This document shows positions 10,774-22,747 of a stretch of 64,000 nt of DNA, in pieces (position 1 is the first letter of the stretch; the number at the start of each line of letters is the position of its first letter). This DNA is from Diphasiastrum complanatum (Eukaryota; Streptophyta; Lycopodiopsida; Lycopodiales; Lycopodiaceae): NCBI GenBank assembly GCA_029204225.1, contig CM055103.1, forward strand, positions 51,799,145 to 51,863,144, given 5' to 3'. A program made the position numbers and the translations under genes. The notes below the pieces were generated by a model. The model saw only the letters and a program-made list of their open reading frames with translations. It had not been told where the DNA came from and made no database searches.

Positions 10774-11405
10774 GTATCTCCCACTTGACCAATACATCAT
10801 AAAACAATCACTTATGGTGTAATATGAGTTGTAAAATAGATCTCTACTAAACTATGGCCAACTGACCACCTGATTTCTGGAGGTCTACAAAGTTCAAAAT
10901 ATGTTCGGATCTTGTTGACTATGCAGCACGTTGATGACGAGTCTTTCAAAACTGGTTAACTCCCAGCTCTGAAAGGATTCTCACCACACTCATGTGCATA
11001 TGCACACAGCCCGATGGAAAGCGCACGTCCAGATAGCCAGATGGAATGTGAGGGGCTTTAGAGTGATCCTTATTTTGCCAATTGATGGCTGCTCCTGCCT
11101 TTGTCAACATCCTCACATAGTACTCTGCTTGTATGGAGATGATTACCACCCTCAAATCTTAACGACACACTGTCAAAAGCAAAGTAATCGCGCAGGACGA
11201 TGCTAGCTTCCCAATCTTCTTAATTCCCTTGTCTCTGCTTTGTAGCCATCCTTACCTATTCCTCTGTCGCCCAACCATGGCTGCAAGAAATGGCTTCCTT
11301 CTTCTACGCTGCAGTTGCCAACCCTCTTAAATGCATCCCTGCATCTGCCCATAATGGGCAACATCCAGCACTGCTTCCTTTTTCTCTGGGACAAAAATGC
11401 ACTGA

Positions 11406-11949
11406 TAACTGAATAAAGTGCACTGAAACACCATTGAACATTGATAAAAACATTCTTTACAACAACAGTACATTCATCTATGGGTGTTGAATCCTGCACA
11501 GAAGCTTCAATATCGATTTTAGTTACAACTGGTTCACCAGTTTCTTTCACCACAATCAATGTCTCCTCAGTCTTTTCCTTTGCCCTCTCCATGGCTTATT
11601 CTTTGCTGTCCTGCTCCTTGGACTTAGCTGGAGTTACCAATTCAGAAGCCTTTGCAAGCTCTCCACCTTTCATAGCCTCTTCCACCTTTGGAGGTGCAAA
11701 AGAGTTGACCTTGATTCCATCATTGATCTTCCGCTTATATTCCTGCAACTCCGTTTTCTCTGCCTTGTTCTTCGATTTTTTTGAATCTGATGCAAAATAT
11801 CCCTCCTTGAAGAAAGGCAAGCCACAGTTTGTATCTACCACATCACAAACATTGGAATCCACCACCACAACTGAATGTAACTTATCTATGGTTAGCCTTG
11901 ACTTAGCCAAGGCCTTTTGTGGTGGTACTTCAAGACAATGTAACACATG
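11406..11949 (-). pseudogene. Hsp110-derived fragment in array unit 2
   Basis: Essentially identical to the fragment one period upstream (9,985-10,528), with the same frames and the same junctions to the dioxygenase and unidentified pieces. Confidence 0.8.
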
Positions 11950-12194
11950 AGCTGAGGGCTATGGAAGCCGTATGGCCCTTGATGACGCTGAGCCCAAGTT
12001 CTGGCGTGAATTTGTGGAGCTTCACACTCTTCCATTATCCGAAAGGCATTACAACTACTGGCCACAGCAGCCAGCTGAATTCAGAGAGACCGTGGAGAAG
12101 TACACAACAGCTTTACTGGAACTTGCTCAGCGGCTGCTGGCTGTCATCTCTGAGAGTCTTGGGCTCAAAACCACCTACCTGAAGGAGGCTCTGG
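11950..12194 (+). pseudogene. 2OG-dioxygenase fragment in array unit 3
   Basis: Third copy of the same dioxygenase piece, with a TTALLE variant in place of TAALLE. The unit continues into the unidentified part and stops near 12,812 before its Hsp110 piece. Confidence 0.8.
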
Positions 12195-12810
12195 GTATCT
12201 CCCACTTGACCAATACATCATAAAACAATTACTTATGGTGTAATATGAGCTGTAAAATAGATCTCTACTGAACTATGGCCAACTGACCACCTGATTTCTG
12301 GAGGTCTACAAAGTTCAAAATATGTTTGGATTTTGTTGACTATGCAGCACGTTGATGACGAGTCTTTAAAAAATGGATCAACTCCCAGCTCTGAAAGGAT
12401 TCTCACCACACTCATGTACATATGCACACAGCCCGATGGAAAGCGCATGTCCACATAGCCAGATGGAATGTGAGGGGCTTTAGAGTGATCCTTATTTTGC
12501 CAATTGATGGCTGCTCCTGCCTTTGTCAACATCCTCACATAGTACTCTGCTTGTATGGAGATGATTACCACCCTCAAATCTTAACGACACACTGTCAAAA
12601 GCAATAGCTTCCAAATCTTCTTAATTCCCTTGTCTCTGCTTTGTAGCCATCCTTACCTATTCCTCTGTCACCCAACCATGGCTGCAATAAATGGCTTCCC
12701 TCTTCTACGCTGCAGTTGCCAACCCTCTTAAATGCATCCCTGCATCTGCCCATAATGGGCAACATCCAGCACTGCTTCCTTTTTCTTTGGGACAAAGATG
12801 CACTGAGTTA

Positions 12811-13504
12811 GAATGCCCAAGAAAGTTCAAGCTTGAAAGCTTGATAGAGAGGTGACAACAATACTTGCTAAACTTGAGAACTTCTTGACTTCGATGATTA
12901 GATGTATGAATATAAACAACTATATATACTATGCAATTAGGTCGTCAAATGCGATTGCTAGTTGTCTGGTGTTCGTTGGCATTCATCCGGTTCCTTGTCA
13001 TTGATTGTTGATAAGCAGTGGAAATTGGCCGTAAACAATCTATCTACATAAATGAAGTAGAACTGTCACTCTGCAGAAATGAACCAAAACTGACACAAGC
13101 GACATTGTCACAAAAATGTGACAGTGTCGGCTTTTTGCGAAAAACCCAACAATGTCCTAAAAACACATTTCCTTCATATTAGGGTACCCACACACTTTGC
13201 CCCAGTCATTTCCTTAGTATTTGAGGCACTTTGAAAAATGCAAAAAATGCGACTTTGCATATTTACTCGCAAATCTTGATAGGGGGAAAATGTGAAAAAG
13301 ACGACACTGCATTATTCCACGAGATTCCTCACAGGCAAAAAATGCGACACTATTGTCAAACTCCGTGTATTTCTGCAGACTATGTAAAAACACTTGTAAA
13401 TCTGCAGACTGTGTAAAGACACAGAAAAATCCGCAGAACTGGATAAACAATGGATGAAGATTAAAACCGATTAGTCAATTCGTAAGAAGGAGATTAATCC
13501 AACA
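12811..13504 (-). repeat. 3' LTR of copia A (truncated)
   Basis: Matches 17,371-18,064 base for base over most of its length. The outer boundary TGTTGG is next to the polypurine tract; the other end is cut at a cactga/actgag overlap with array unit 3. It contains two copies of a GCGACA-N-TGTCRC-type palindrome starting at 13,099 and 13,118. Confidence 0.85.
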
Positions 13505-16500
13505 CTCCCCCTTAATCTGAATCCTTGAATGCGTTGACCTTCAAACTTAGTTCTACACATAATATTCTATGTGTTTTCAAACTTAATGCTTTGGTAAAAA
13601 TATTTTTGGTCATATCTTGCATTCTACAGTACTGCAATTTGACCTCTTCGTTGAGAACTTTGTTTCTGATGAAATGATACTTCCGTTTATTGTGCTTACT
13701 CCTAGAATGAAATCTAGGGTTGACTGATAAAGTGATGGCACTTTGATTATCACAAAATAATGTCGTCGGAGCATATTGATTTAGACAGATATCTAAGAGT
13801 AAGTTCCTCAACCAAATTGCTTCCTTTGTAGCTTAAGAGGCTACGATATACTGTGATTCAGTGGAAGATGGAGCTATCAGAGATTGCTAAAATATCAAAC
13901 TAACATGTTGTAGATGTACCTCTATTGTGTAATGTAGATCAACTTCTATTTTCTGTCTCTGTCGATTTGTATACCAAGGTAGAAATGAGCTTCGCCCAGA
14001 TCGGTCATGTCGAATTCGAAAGATAGCATTGCCTTTGTCTCTTTTATCAGATCAATACTGTTGTTGAAAAGCAATGTATCATCCACGTATAAAGTGATTG
14101 ATAAAAGACTGCTGCATTGCTTTGAAGTAAACATTTGAATATGAAGATCTAGGTGTGTAGTCGTGATCAATAAGAAAAGTAGTGATCTTTTGAAACCATG
14201 CTCAAGTAGATTGCTTCAAGCCATAAAGTGCGTTATGGAGTTTACACACATGATTGTGTTTAGCTTCAATAATATAACCTTCGGGTTGCACCATGTAAAT
14301 GTCTTCTTCGATAACTCCATTGAGATATGATGTTTGTAAATCCATTTGATGTATTTTCAAATCTGCTGGAGCGGCAAATGATAGCAAAAGTCAAATAGAA
14401 GAATGCTCGACTACTGGACTGAAGGTCTCAATGTAATCGACATTGTATACCTGAGAAAATCCTCTAGCGACAAGTCGTGCCTTTCTCCTATTGATGCTTC
14501 CATCTGCATTGTACTTGACTTTGAAAATCCATTTGCAATCAACTACATTTCTGTTGGCAGGTAATTTGACAATTGTCCATGTTTGGTTCTTGATAAGAGA
14601 TGAATACTCTTTATCCATAGCTTCTCTCTAGAGATCTCAATCAGGCTGACTGAGTGCATATTGGATAGACGTCGGTCCCTAAACTTCGATGAAGATGACA
14701 TCTCGGCTAGTGAAAATCTTTGACTCGATGGGATCGAACAACTTGTAGGCTTAATCTGAAGTAGTGTAGCTGATAAAAACACTGGAAGTCAAGCTTCTTC
14801 TTGAGATCATAAAGTATCTACGCAAAAGCAGTACTACATCCAAAAACCCGTAAGTTTGATAAAGAAGGTTTGGTACCTATCCAAACTTTGAATGATGTTT
14901 TGTCTGAGAGACCTTTAGTAGGACATATGTTCTGAATATAGGCTGTTGTTGAAACAGCTTCAGTTCAGAAAGACTTCAGAAGTGTCGCACGTGATAACAT
15001 GCACTTTGTCGATTCAGCTAAGGCTCTATTCTTTCTCTCAGCAAAACCATTTGACTGAGCCGAATAGGAGATAATGTATTGTTGCTCAATGTCGTTGTTA
15101 AGACAATACTCCTTGAATTCGGTGGAGATGTATTCTCCCCCATTATCTGACCCGAATGCTTTTATTTGTTTGCCAACTTGATTCTCAGCATGCTCTTTGA
15201 ATTGTCTGAATCTGATGAAAGCCTCTGATTTTTGTTTAATAAAATAAACAACTATTCTTCTAGAGAATTCGTCAATAAAAGTAATGAAATAATTTGCATC
15301 TAGAAATGAAGGAGTTTGCATAAGTCCACATAAATCTGTATGAACAACATCTAACAGACCTTTTGATGCATGCATATGGTTTGATCTAAAAGGAATCATA
15401 GCCTACTTTCCAAAGATGCAGCTATGATAGATAGGGAGATTGACTTACTAGAAGGATAGTCGAGATCAAGAGCCATGGATTTTTTGGACATGTTCAAAAT
15501 AGATGCATAGTTCAAGTGTCCTAAGTGATGCCATAGTAATGCTTTATTAACTAGAACAGAGGTTTTCAAGGCTTGACTAGACTCAGAATAGTAATGTGCC
15601 AATCTATATAAGCAACCCTGCCTCTTGCTGAGTGCAAGGATCTTATTACTCTTATCAATAATTTTGCATTGATCAGATTTGAATTCTACCTTATGACCTA
15701 AATCTATAATTCTACTTATTGATAACATATTTGTAGAGAGTTTAGAAACATATAAGACCTTTGATAGTAATTTAAATTGATCATGTTGGAATCGCAATCT
15801 TACAGTACCTTCACCTTCAAAAGTGTGAGTACTATTGTCACCAAGATGAACAAATTTCTTCGTGTTGTAAGGCATGTAGGAGTTGAAGATCTCATGTTGA
15901 TTGGTCATGTGTTGAGTTGCTCCAGAATCAAGAAACCATGAATCATCCAAAAACGCGCTTTGGTCTTTGACCATGAATGCCCCTCCATATACTTCGACCT
16001 GGGGAGATGATGAAATTGTGTTGCTTGTTGTTCAGATTGCTTGGCTAAGTTCTTTGCTTGGAGAATTTGGCAATCCTTGATCTGATGCTTATTGCGCTTG
16101 CAATACCTACAAAACATCTTGTTCTTCGACTGTGAATTTGATGATTGTTTTTTACTTTGAGTTGGCTTCTGATTCGTTGCAGCCTTCTTGGAGCTTTTAT
16201 GCTTATGTCGCTTAGAGCCTTTGTTGACATATAGAGTCTGAGAGGAGGAAGTAGAAGAAGTGTCTTGACTTCTTCTATTGTCTTCTTGTAGCAACATAGT
16301 GATAACTCTAGTTAGAGTTAAATCTGAGTGTGTCGATATGATCATTACCCAGTTTTCATATGTAGAGGGCAAGCGAAAGCAATGTAATAATTGCGTCTTG
16401 ATCGTCTATGACTGATCCGATAGAAGCCATCTGTTGCAAGAGATTCTTAAACTGGCTAATGTGACTCTGAAGAGACTGATCATTATTAGACATCTTGAAT

Positions 16501-16949
16501 ATGAAGAATTTCCTTCATAGATGTAGCTTAGTAGTTACGTCCCTCGCGCCATATAGTGAGTTCAAGATGTCCCAAATGTCTTTTGACGTTTTAGCTTTAG
16601 TTATTTGTCCAATCTGTGTATTTGATATCTTGAGGATAATAAGTGTGAAACATGTACCATCCTTTGATATCCACTTTGAGTTGTCGTCTTCAGGTTTTAC
16701 TTCTGTACCTGTAACAACATCCCATAACTCGTCGGTGATTAGCAAGGTCTTCATCTTAAGTTTTCACAAATGATAATTGGATCCATTCAGTTTCTCTGCA
16801 ATAAGACCAGCTTTACTTTGAGAATCCATCTGGAACTTAGTCAATTGATTGTATCGATAACCCTAAGATGTAGTAATGCCAAAAAAAAAATATCAATTCT
16901 CTAATACTAAAAGGTTGAAAGGAATTGAAGATTATAATATCAATTTGAT

Positions 16950-18064
16950 ATCACGAAAGATATCAAGTATATTAGTGAAAACTTCCTACTTTCAGTGCAT
17001 GACTATGCCTATCAAAAATTGAACAAAGCAGTAGTGATGGAAATCACGTTCGATCTTTAGCAACTAACTTTGAAATCACTAGATAATAAATGATTACGTA
17101 GCCAAACATAAAGTATTGAATTCATAGACAATTTCTATCAGTTACAAGAGCATAATAACATAGATGCATGCATTCTAACATATATTGAACGCAATAAGAA
17201 GATAGTATTCATTCTAAAAAACAAAATCAGATGCTAATGAGCGCAAGACAATAGCGGATAGAAACCGTGTGCTCTAAGTTGTCTCTGAGTAACTGAGAAT
17301 AAGACTGATAATGAGCAGCTCTGCTGATAAGTAGTAGCGCAATAGCAACTCTAAAATAAAACTCTAAAAGACTGAGCTAGAATGCTCAAGAGAGATCAAG
17401 CTTGAAAGCTTGATAGAGAGCTAACTACAATACTTGTTGAACTTTAGAACTTCTTGACTTCGATGATTAGATGTATGAATATGAACAACTATATATACTA
17501 AGCAATTAGGTCATCAATTACGATTGCCAGTTGGCTGGTATCCACTAGCATTCAACTGGTTCCTTGTCATTGATTGTTGATAAGCGGTGGAGATTGGCCA
17601 CCTAAACAGTCTGTCTGCATAAATGAACTAGAACTGGCACTTTGCATAAATGAACCAAAACTCCCATAGGCGACAGTGTCGCAAAAATGTGACAGTGTCA
17701 TCTTTTTGCAAAAAACCCGACAATTCACATTTCTTTCATATTAGGGTAGCCCCATACTTTGCGAGAGTCATTTCCTTAACATTTGAGGCACCTTAAAAAA
17801 TGCAAAAAATGAGAGTGCATATTTACTCGCAAATTCTGACAGGCGAAAAATGTGAAAAAGATGACATTGTATTTTTCCACGAGATTCTTGACAGGCAAAA
17901 AATGCGACACTCTTGTCAAACTTCATGTATTTCTGCAGACTGTATTAAAACACTTGTAAATCTACAGACTGTGTAAAGACACGGAAAAATCCGTAGAACT
18001 GGATAAACAATGGATAAAGATTAAAACCAATTAGTCGATCATTAAGAAGGAGACTAATCCAACA
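16950..18064 (-). repeat. 5' LTR of copia A
   Basis: Starts with TGTTGGATTA on the minus strand at 18,064 and reaches a weak primer-site-like TGATATCA near 16,950, so it is about 1.1 kb. The inner end is approximate. Palindromes GCGACAGTGTCGC (17,670) and a variant (17,689) are 19 bp apart. Confidence 0.75.
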
Positions 18065-19120
18065 CCCTTGTCTTTTACCTTTTCCCATCAAGACATCCTT
18101 CGTTTTGATCATACAAGCATCTCCATCAAACTCCACCTTGAGGCCTTTACTTAGCATTTGACTCACATTAAGCAAATTCTTGGTAATAGATGGAATAAAC
18201 AAGACATCCTCCAAATGAGCATTCCTATTTGTAAAGAGAGAAATAGGAATTGTGCCAATCCCTTTGATTTCACACTCACCATCATTGGCCATGTAGATCA
18301 CCCTCTTGTCCTCTCCATATGCCAACAAAGAAGTGAAGTACTCTTTGTGAAATGTCATGTGTGAACTTGCTCCACTATCAATCCACCAAAGATCTAGATC
18401 TAGCAAGCATACATGAAGACATCACAAAAGCATCATCATTTGCATCTTGAACATCTAAACCATCCTCATCAAGAGTAAGATCACCTTGCTTGTCTCCTTG
18501 ATCTCTTTTCTTCTTGTAGCACTCACTTGCAAAGTTTCCTTTGATGCCACAATGATGTGCACTTACCAACTTCCTTGAGAAGCTCATTGGTAACATTCAC
18601 CTTTATCATGTGTAGAGCCTTCTTGGCCCTCTTATCATACCTCACTTGATCTTCTTGTGTTGTTGGTCTCTCCTCCAAATCTACAACAATATCCAAAACA
18701 TCATTCATCTCAAGAAGTGACTCCATTCTCACTTTTCACAATAAATAGTTACTTGAGGTAAGCCTATCGTTGGCTTCCAACATAACTCCAATTGAGATTG
18801 CCATGTAGCAATGACCTGATCTTCTTTTTCAACCTGTTTCAATGCACAAAGCACTCCTTTGAACAACAACAAATGCTTTCAAAAGAAATCACCAAGATTT
18901 GAAACTATCTCAAAAATTCTCTTCTGGCACTTTTACCAAGAAAATCAACACGTAGAATCAAGAAATCTTGATCAACCTATGATCTATCCTCAATCTAATG
19001 ACTTTTGTCATTCCTAAGATTGAAACAAACTCAAATGAAGTCCAGCAACCTCACTGTAGTGCACCAATGGATAGTATGATGAGAATCGAGATCTGATTAC
19101 TACTCGTGCTCTGATACCAA
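18065..19120 (-). mobile_element. Copia gag-protease remnant (families C/F, minus)
   Basis: Minus strand: a primer-binding site TGGTATCAGAGC at 19,119-19,108, a short leader, then gag beginning MESLLEMNDVLDIVV and KALHMIKVNVTNELLKE. The middle of gag is deleted and it resumes at the zinc knuckle (G-I-K-G-N-F-A-S-E-C). The protease reads WWIDSGASSHMTFHKEYF. The protease is interrupted at 18,064 by the 5' LTR of copia A. Compared with the plus-strand copy at 30.2-31.0 kb, about 460 bases of gag are missing. Confidence 0.8.
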
Positions 19121-20329
19121 TGCGAATCAAAGAGAAATGAATCGAAGCGAATCAGAAATGAAACAAAACGAAAACAAAACGAAAGAAATGCTATGAAGGC
19201 CCCGAATAGAGCCGAGTTGGCAAGAGTAGCTACTGCTACTGACAAGGGTCTAATTCTCTTCCAAGTCCCAGATCGTTTCTGACGATCTGTTGTAAAAATT
19301 AAACTTGTAAGTAGCATATAATGTTGAGTGAAACAACAGCGGAAATTTATCTACTGCTAGCATGCATTCAAATATTGCAAATCATACACATCACAGAACA
19401 GAGTATTGATAAAAAAACGCTTATATTATTAGAACTGAATTTACAACATTTTTCTTGAGCGCTGTCTGTTTTATAGATCAGCACGTTGGCGCAAGGGAAA
19501 TGTTCTCTCTCATGAATAATATGACTAGCTACTGCTAATCTGTAAACTCACTCTAGAACTATCTCAAATTCTTTCAAGTTTGTCTATGTTGTGTCCGTGA
19601 CTGTCTGCTTCTTGATGCATCTAGCAATACATATAATCAGAGTAATATTTCTGATTAGATAGATTAAACAGTCTGTAACTAATCTCAAATTACAAGACCG
19701 GTGGCTTAGGCACGTCCTAACGGTCTTCTGCTGATGTCATCATATCATATTAGAAAGGTGTACTTCATGGTACTTGTTTGAGCTTCCTTGTCCTTTGGAG
19801 CTCGAAGAATTTTGTGTCGCGAAGAGTTTCGTGTCGTTTCGCGTCGTTTGATCTTCTCCTGTTGTTTGTGTTGTTTGCCAACATTTCATCTTTGAGGTCT
19901 TTGAGTTTTTCGAGACTTTGCCAAAAGACACTTTCACATTTTTAAGGGCAATGTCGCTTTTTCAAGGACACCTTCACTTTTATCCGGAAGGCATTTGGCA
20001 ACAATGTTGCTTTTTCCTGAAAGACGAAAAATACGATAGTAGGCCAGAAAATTTTCTAAGGCATTATAAGACAATGTCGTCTTTTTTGCAAAAATGCGAA
20101 ACATGCGACAATGTTGTGAAAGTTGGCCAGAATCATTTTCTAAGTGTTTTTGACTTAGTGCTGAATTTTTCTCATGACCCAAAAATGCGAACTGTGCGAC
20201 GAAACAATTAAAAAATGCAGATTGTGCGAAACGCAGTTCAAAATGCAACAGTCAGAAAAAAAAAGATAGCAACAGAAAAAGTAAGAAAAATGACAAGGCT
20301 TTGAAAGATGGAAACTCTCAGTTTCTTCA
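19121..20329 (-). repeat. Copia C LTR (minus)
   Basis: About 1.21 kb. On the minus strand it starts TGAAGAAACTGAG at 20,329, just after a purine-rich tract that follows an RNase H frame. It ends TTCGCA one base before the primer-binding site at 19,119. It matches the plus-strand LTR at 28,045-29,229. Because RNase H lies on one side and primer site plus gag on the other, this LTR joins two elements head to tail or is shared after recombination. Confidence 0.8.
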
Positions 20330-20657
20330 GCTCTCTCTCAAAGCTGGTATTTTTCTGATTCCTGGGCTTGCACGTTGCTTCTCAAAAATTTTCTTGTCAA
20401 GAGGCTTTGTGAAAATATCAGCGACCATCTGCTTCGTTGGAACAAACTCGCTCCTCAGCCTATCTTTCTCAACCAGATTTCTTATCAGATGATATCTGAT
20501 AGCAATGTGTTTTGTCTTGGAATGAAACACAGGATCCTTTGTTGGATGAATGGCGGATGTGTTATCCATCAATAGTAGCAGCGGCTCGTTGCAGTTCTCT
20601 CCCACTTGGTCGCAAGATGATTGCATAGTTACGGTCTGCTTCCTACTGATCCATATC
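20330..20657 (-). pseudogene. Copia C RNase H fragment (minus)
   Basis: The minus strand reads the RNase H C-terminal part of copia pol: LLLLMDNTSAIHPTKDPVFH, KHIAIRYHLIRNLVEK and QMVADIFTKPLDK. It is cut at 20,657 by the gypsy element, whose LTR begins with TG at 20,658. The sequence just inside the break matches the plus copy at 27,655. Confidence 0.85.
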
Positions 20658-21203
20658 TGTTACGTCGGCGCCTCAAAGGGCGCTGGGACTTGAGCGGTTT
20701 CCCCAACACGCGCTTAAGTCTAACATTCATCCATCATGCACTTACGTAAAAGCCAACTCAAAAACGTAACAAGCTTAACCATTCAGACTTAATAAAACTG
20801 GAATCCCAACCAACCCGAAAGCCAACTCAAAATCTGTCCCCAAAAGGTAACGAAAGACAAAGACAAGCCACACATGAAACCCAAGGCATAGTGGTTGCCA
20901 AACTGACCAATTGGCATAGCGGCAAGTCCCATGTCGATGACAAGGACCCTTAGGCACCAGCGATGCAAAAAGGTTGTAGTAAGGGTCCTTCCACTTGGAC
21001 CAATCCTGGAGGCGAAACCGAAATGTTAATCATCCCCAAGGATCAACTCTATTAGATTTGGAAGAGGTTACATTCATACATAGACTGACCGGTCTCGGGG
21101 CCACCAACGTGTGCTGGGCATTATGCCAGGCTCGTGCTGGTAGAGGGAGTTGAGACCTGGCGACTAGATTTCTGGCACTGGTTGAGCTGCCCAAGTTTCT
21201 GTC
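20658..21203 (-). repeat. 3' LTR of the gypsy element
   Basis: Matches 24,963-25,505 with scattered substitutions. The inner boundary toward the polypurine tract is uncertain by about 10 bases. The 5-base flank outside it (atatc) is not repeated beyond the other LTR, so no target-site duplication is visible. Confidence 0.8.
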
Positions 21204-21960
21204 TGTCGGACTCCCCCTATAGTTATGCTGTGATTCGGCCCACCCCTCTAGTTTGAAACATAGTGCTTTCTGGTAAAGCACGCTTTTTAGGACTTAGTTT
21301 TTATTTTGCTGATTAAGCTTGACAAGCCTGGCAGAATCAGTCTGGCTCCCGAACATGGGTCCCAGAAGCCGTCCCGGCGGCCGAATCAACTTGCTTTCCT
21401 AACTAGGCCATGACTCGAGCTCTAGAGCTAGCTCATGACTTGTGACTACTTGACTGGCTCACCACAGGTCGGAGGCTCAGTCCTTGACGTTCTAACTTGC
21501 TCTGGGACCTTAGAGAATGTCACCCCTTAGAGTCTTATAGGGCACGTTGGGTGCACCTGAGTCAGCTTTACAACATCCTCCCCTCGTTTGAGAAAGCTGA
21601 TGTCCTCATCAGGGCCAAACTAGAACCTAAGACTCATGGCACGGGCTTAATTCACCGGCCAAACTTTATTCACATATACAAGGGCACGGACTTGATTCAC
21701 AAACCAAAGGAGACCAACTGTAAAGAGAAGTAAAGATATTGTGTTTGCACCCAGCACATGAAAAGTGTGGATCTAGTTCACTTACGTAAAACCTGTGTAA
21801 AGTTGCTGCACTTAAACATTAGACTGAAGCTCACTCCTTGATGAGAAATGCGACTTACTTTATTAATATGAAAGAAAAAGGTACTTACGGCTCCCTTAAG
21901 TCTCGGATATGTCATTTTTGTCGCACGTCTGGATGAGTCCCCTAGGACTCTAAATTTTTG

Positions 21961-22252
21961 GTTTGGTCGCCCAGGTTGAGCTCCTTGAGCTCTACATCGG
22001 CACTTAGATTCACCTCTGATGTAGAAGCTGCAAGCAATGTTGGCTCCGTTTGACCTCACGTCAGCTGGTTTGTCACTGCTGGATGTCCTTCGTTAAAGAG
22101 GTGAGCTTTCGCTTGGTCACACAAGTTGAGATCCTTGAGCTCTGCATCGGCACTTGGATTCACCTTTGATGTAGAAACTGCAGGCAATGTTGGCTCCATT
22201 TGGTCCCGTGTCAGCTGGTTTGTCACTGTTGGCTGTCCTTTGTTAAAGAGGT
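21961..22252 (-). repeat. Two tandem units of about 150 bp in the gypsy protease C-terminal region
   Basis: Bases 21,961-22,110 and 22,111-22,252 are diverged copies. On the minus strand each unit encodes a segment like HLFNEGHPAVTNQLT followed by a Pro-Ala-Ser-Thr linker. The second unit read on the minus strand has a TGA where the first has an Arg codon, ending the long frame. Confidence 0.8.
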
Positions 22253-22712
22253 GAATGAGATTGGGAGGAATGGTTGGCTCAATTTCATTTGTGTTGTTCT
22301 TTTCTAGTTGGTCCCCTGGCACAGCTCTGACGACACAAGGTCTCTTGCCATTACATAATAACACAAGGTTAACCCCTTTTGCCAAGAAGGCCACCACATG
22401 TTTGTTAAACCAGCTTAATCCCAAAATAGCGTCGAAGGCATCCATCTTCAGGATTGTGAACGTTAGTCGATTCTTCCAGGTTCCCAGGGAGATTGGTAAG
22501 TTGGGTGCCACTCTACAAGTGGTCACTGTACCTTTCGCGGTCTCCACACAAATAGGAGTCACATTTTCTTCACATTGGATGTCCCATTCCCCTGTCAGTT
22601 TTTCTGACAAGTAGTTATGTGACGCCCCCAGGTCTACCATGAAGTAAATGATCCTGCCTTGAATACAGCCTTTCAGGTACAATAACTTTGACCCACTCGC
22701 AGGAGTCGCCAT
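22056..22712 (-). CDS. Gypsy aspartic protease (retropepsin-like)
   Basis: A 218-codon frame. YFMVDLGASHNYLSEKL is the retropepsin active-site region; the usual D-S/T-G-A is here D-L-G-A, which is common in plant gypsy proteases. AILGLSWFNKHV, about 75 residues later, matches the second conserved hydrophobic-Gly loop. The protein would cleave the gag(-pol) polyprotein inside virus-like particles. It follows gag with a gap of about 35 bases to the previous stop. The frame is open, but the element lacks RT and integrase, so it may be a relic. Confidence 0.7.
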   Translation of the reverse strand: MATPASGSKLLYLKGCIQGRIIYFMVDLGASHNYLSEKLTGEWDIQCEENVTPICVETAKGTVTTCRVAPNLPISLGTWKNRLTFTILKMDAFDAILGLSWFNKHVVAFLAKGVNLVLLCNGKRPCVVRAVPGDQLEKNNTNEIEPTIPPNLIHLFNKGQPTVTNQLTRDQMEPTLPAVSTSKVNPSADAELKDLNLCDQAKAHLFNEGHPAVTNQLT

Positions 22713-22747
22713 GAGATGTTCACAATGTACACCGCAAGTGCCCCTAT

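Larger units (their letters stand above)
9108..12812. repeat. Composite tandem array, period 1,421 bp, about 2.6 units
   Basis: Units start at 9,108, 10,529 and 11,950, each exactly 1,421 bases apart; the third is cut at about 12,812 by a copia LTR. Each unit has three pieces: about 245 bases of 2OG-dioxygenase coding sequence on the plus strand, about 630 bases of unidentified DNA, and 544 bases of Hsp110-derived sequence on the minus strand. The first two units are almost identical; the third has more changes and a small deletion near 12,605. The joined pieces of two host genes in opposite orientation suggest gene-fragment capture or rejoining, then tandem amplification. Confidence 0.9.
12811..18064 (-). 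mobile_element. Ty1/copia element A (minus), near full length with truncated 3' LTR
   Basis: Read on the minus strand. The 5' LTR runs from 18,064 to about 16,950. Then come gag (zinc knuckle CRYCKRNKHQIKDC), protease (WFLDSGATQHMT), integrase (HTDLCG, SDNGGEY, AERKNR), reverse transcriptase with YVDD, an RNase H end, a polypurine tract at 13,514-13,505 (TAAGGGGGAG) and a 3' LTR starting TGTTGG at 13,504. The 3' LTR stops at 12,811 and lacks about 400 bases that the 5' LTR has; the missing end is replaced by the 1,421-bp array. All genes carry stops and frameshifts, and part of RT/RNase H (13.81-13.95 kb) is missing. It lies next to a protease of another copia element at 18,065. Confidence 0.85.

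Noticed and set aside
22255-22614. 119-codon plus-strand frame
   Set aside because: Antisense to the gypsy protease frame, which has recognised active-site motifs.
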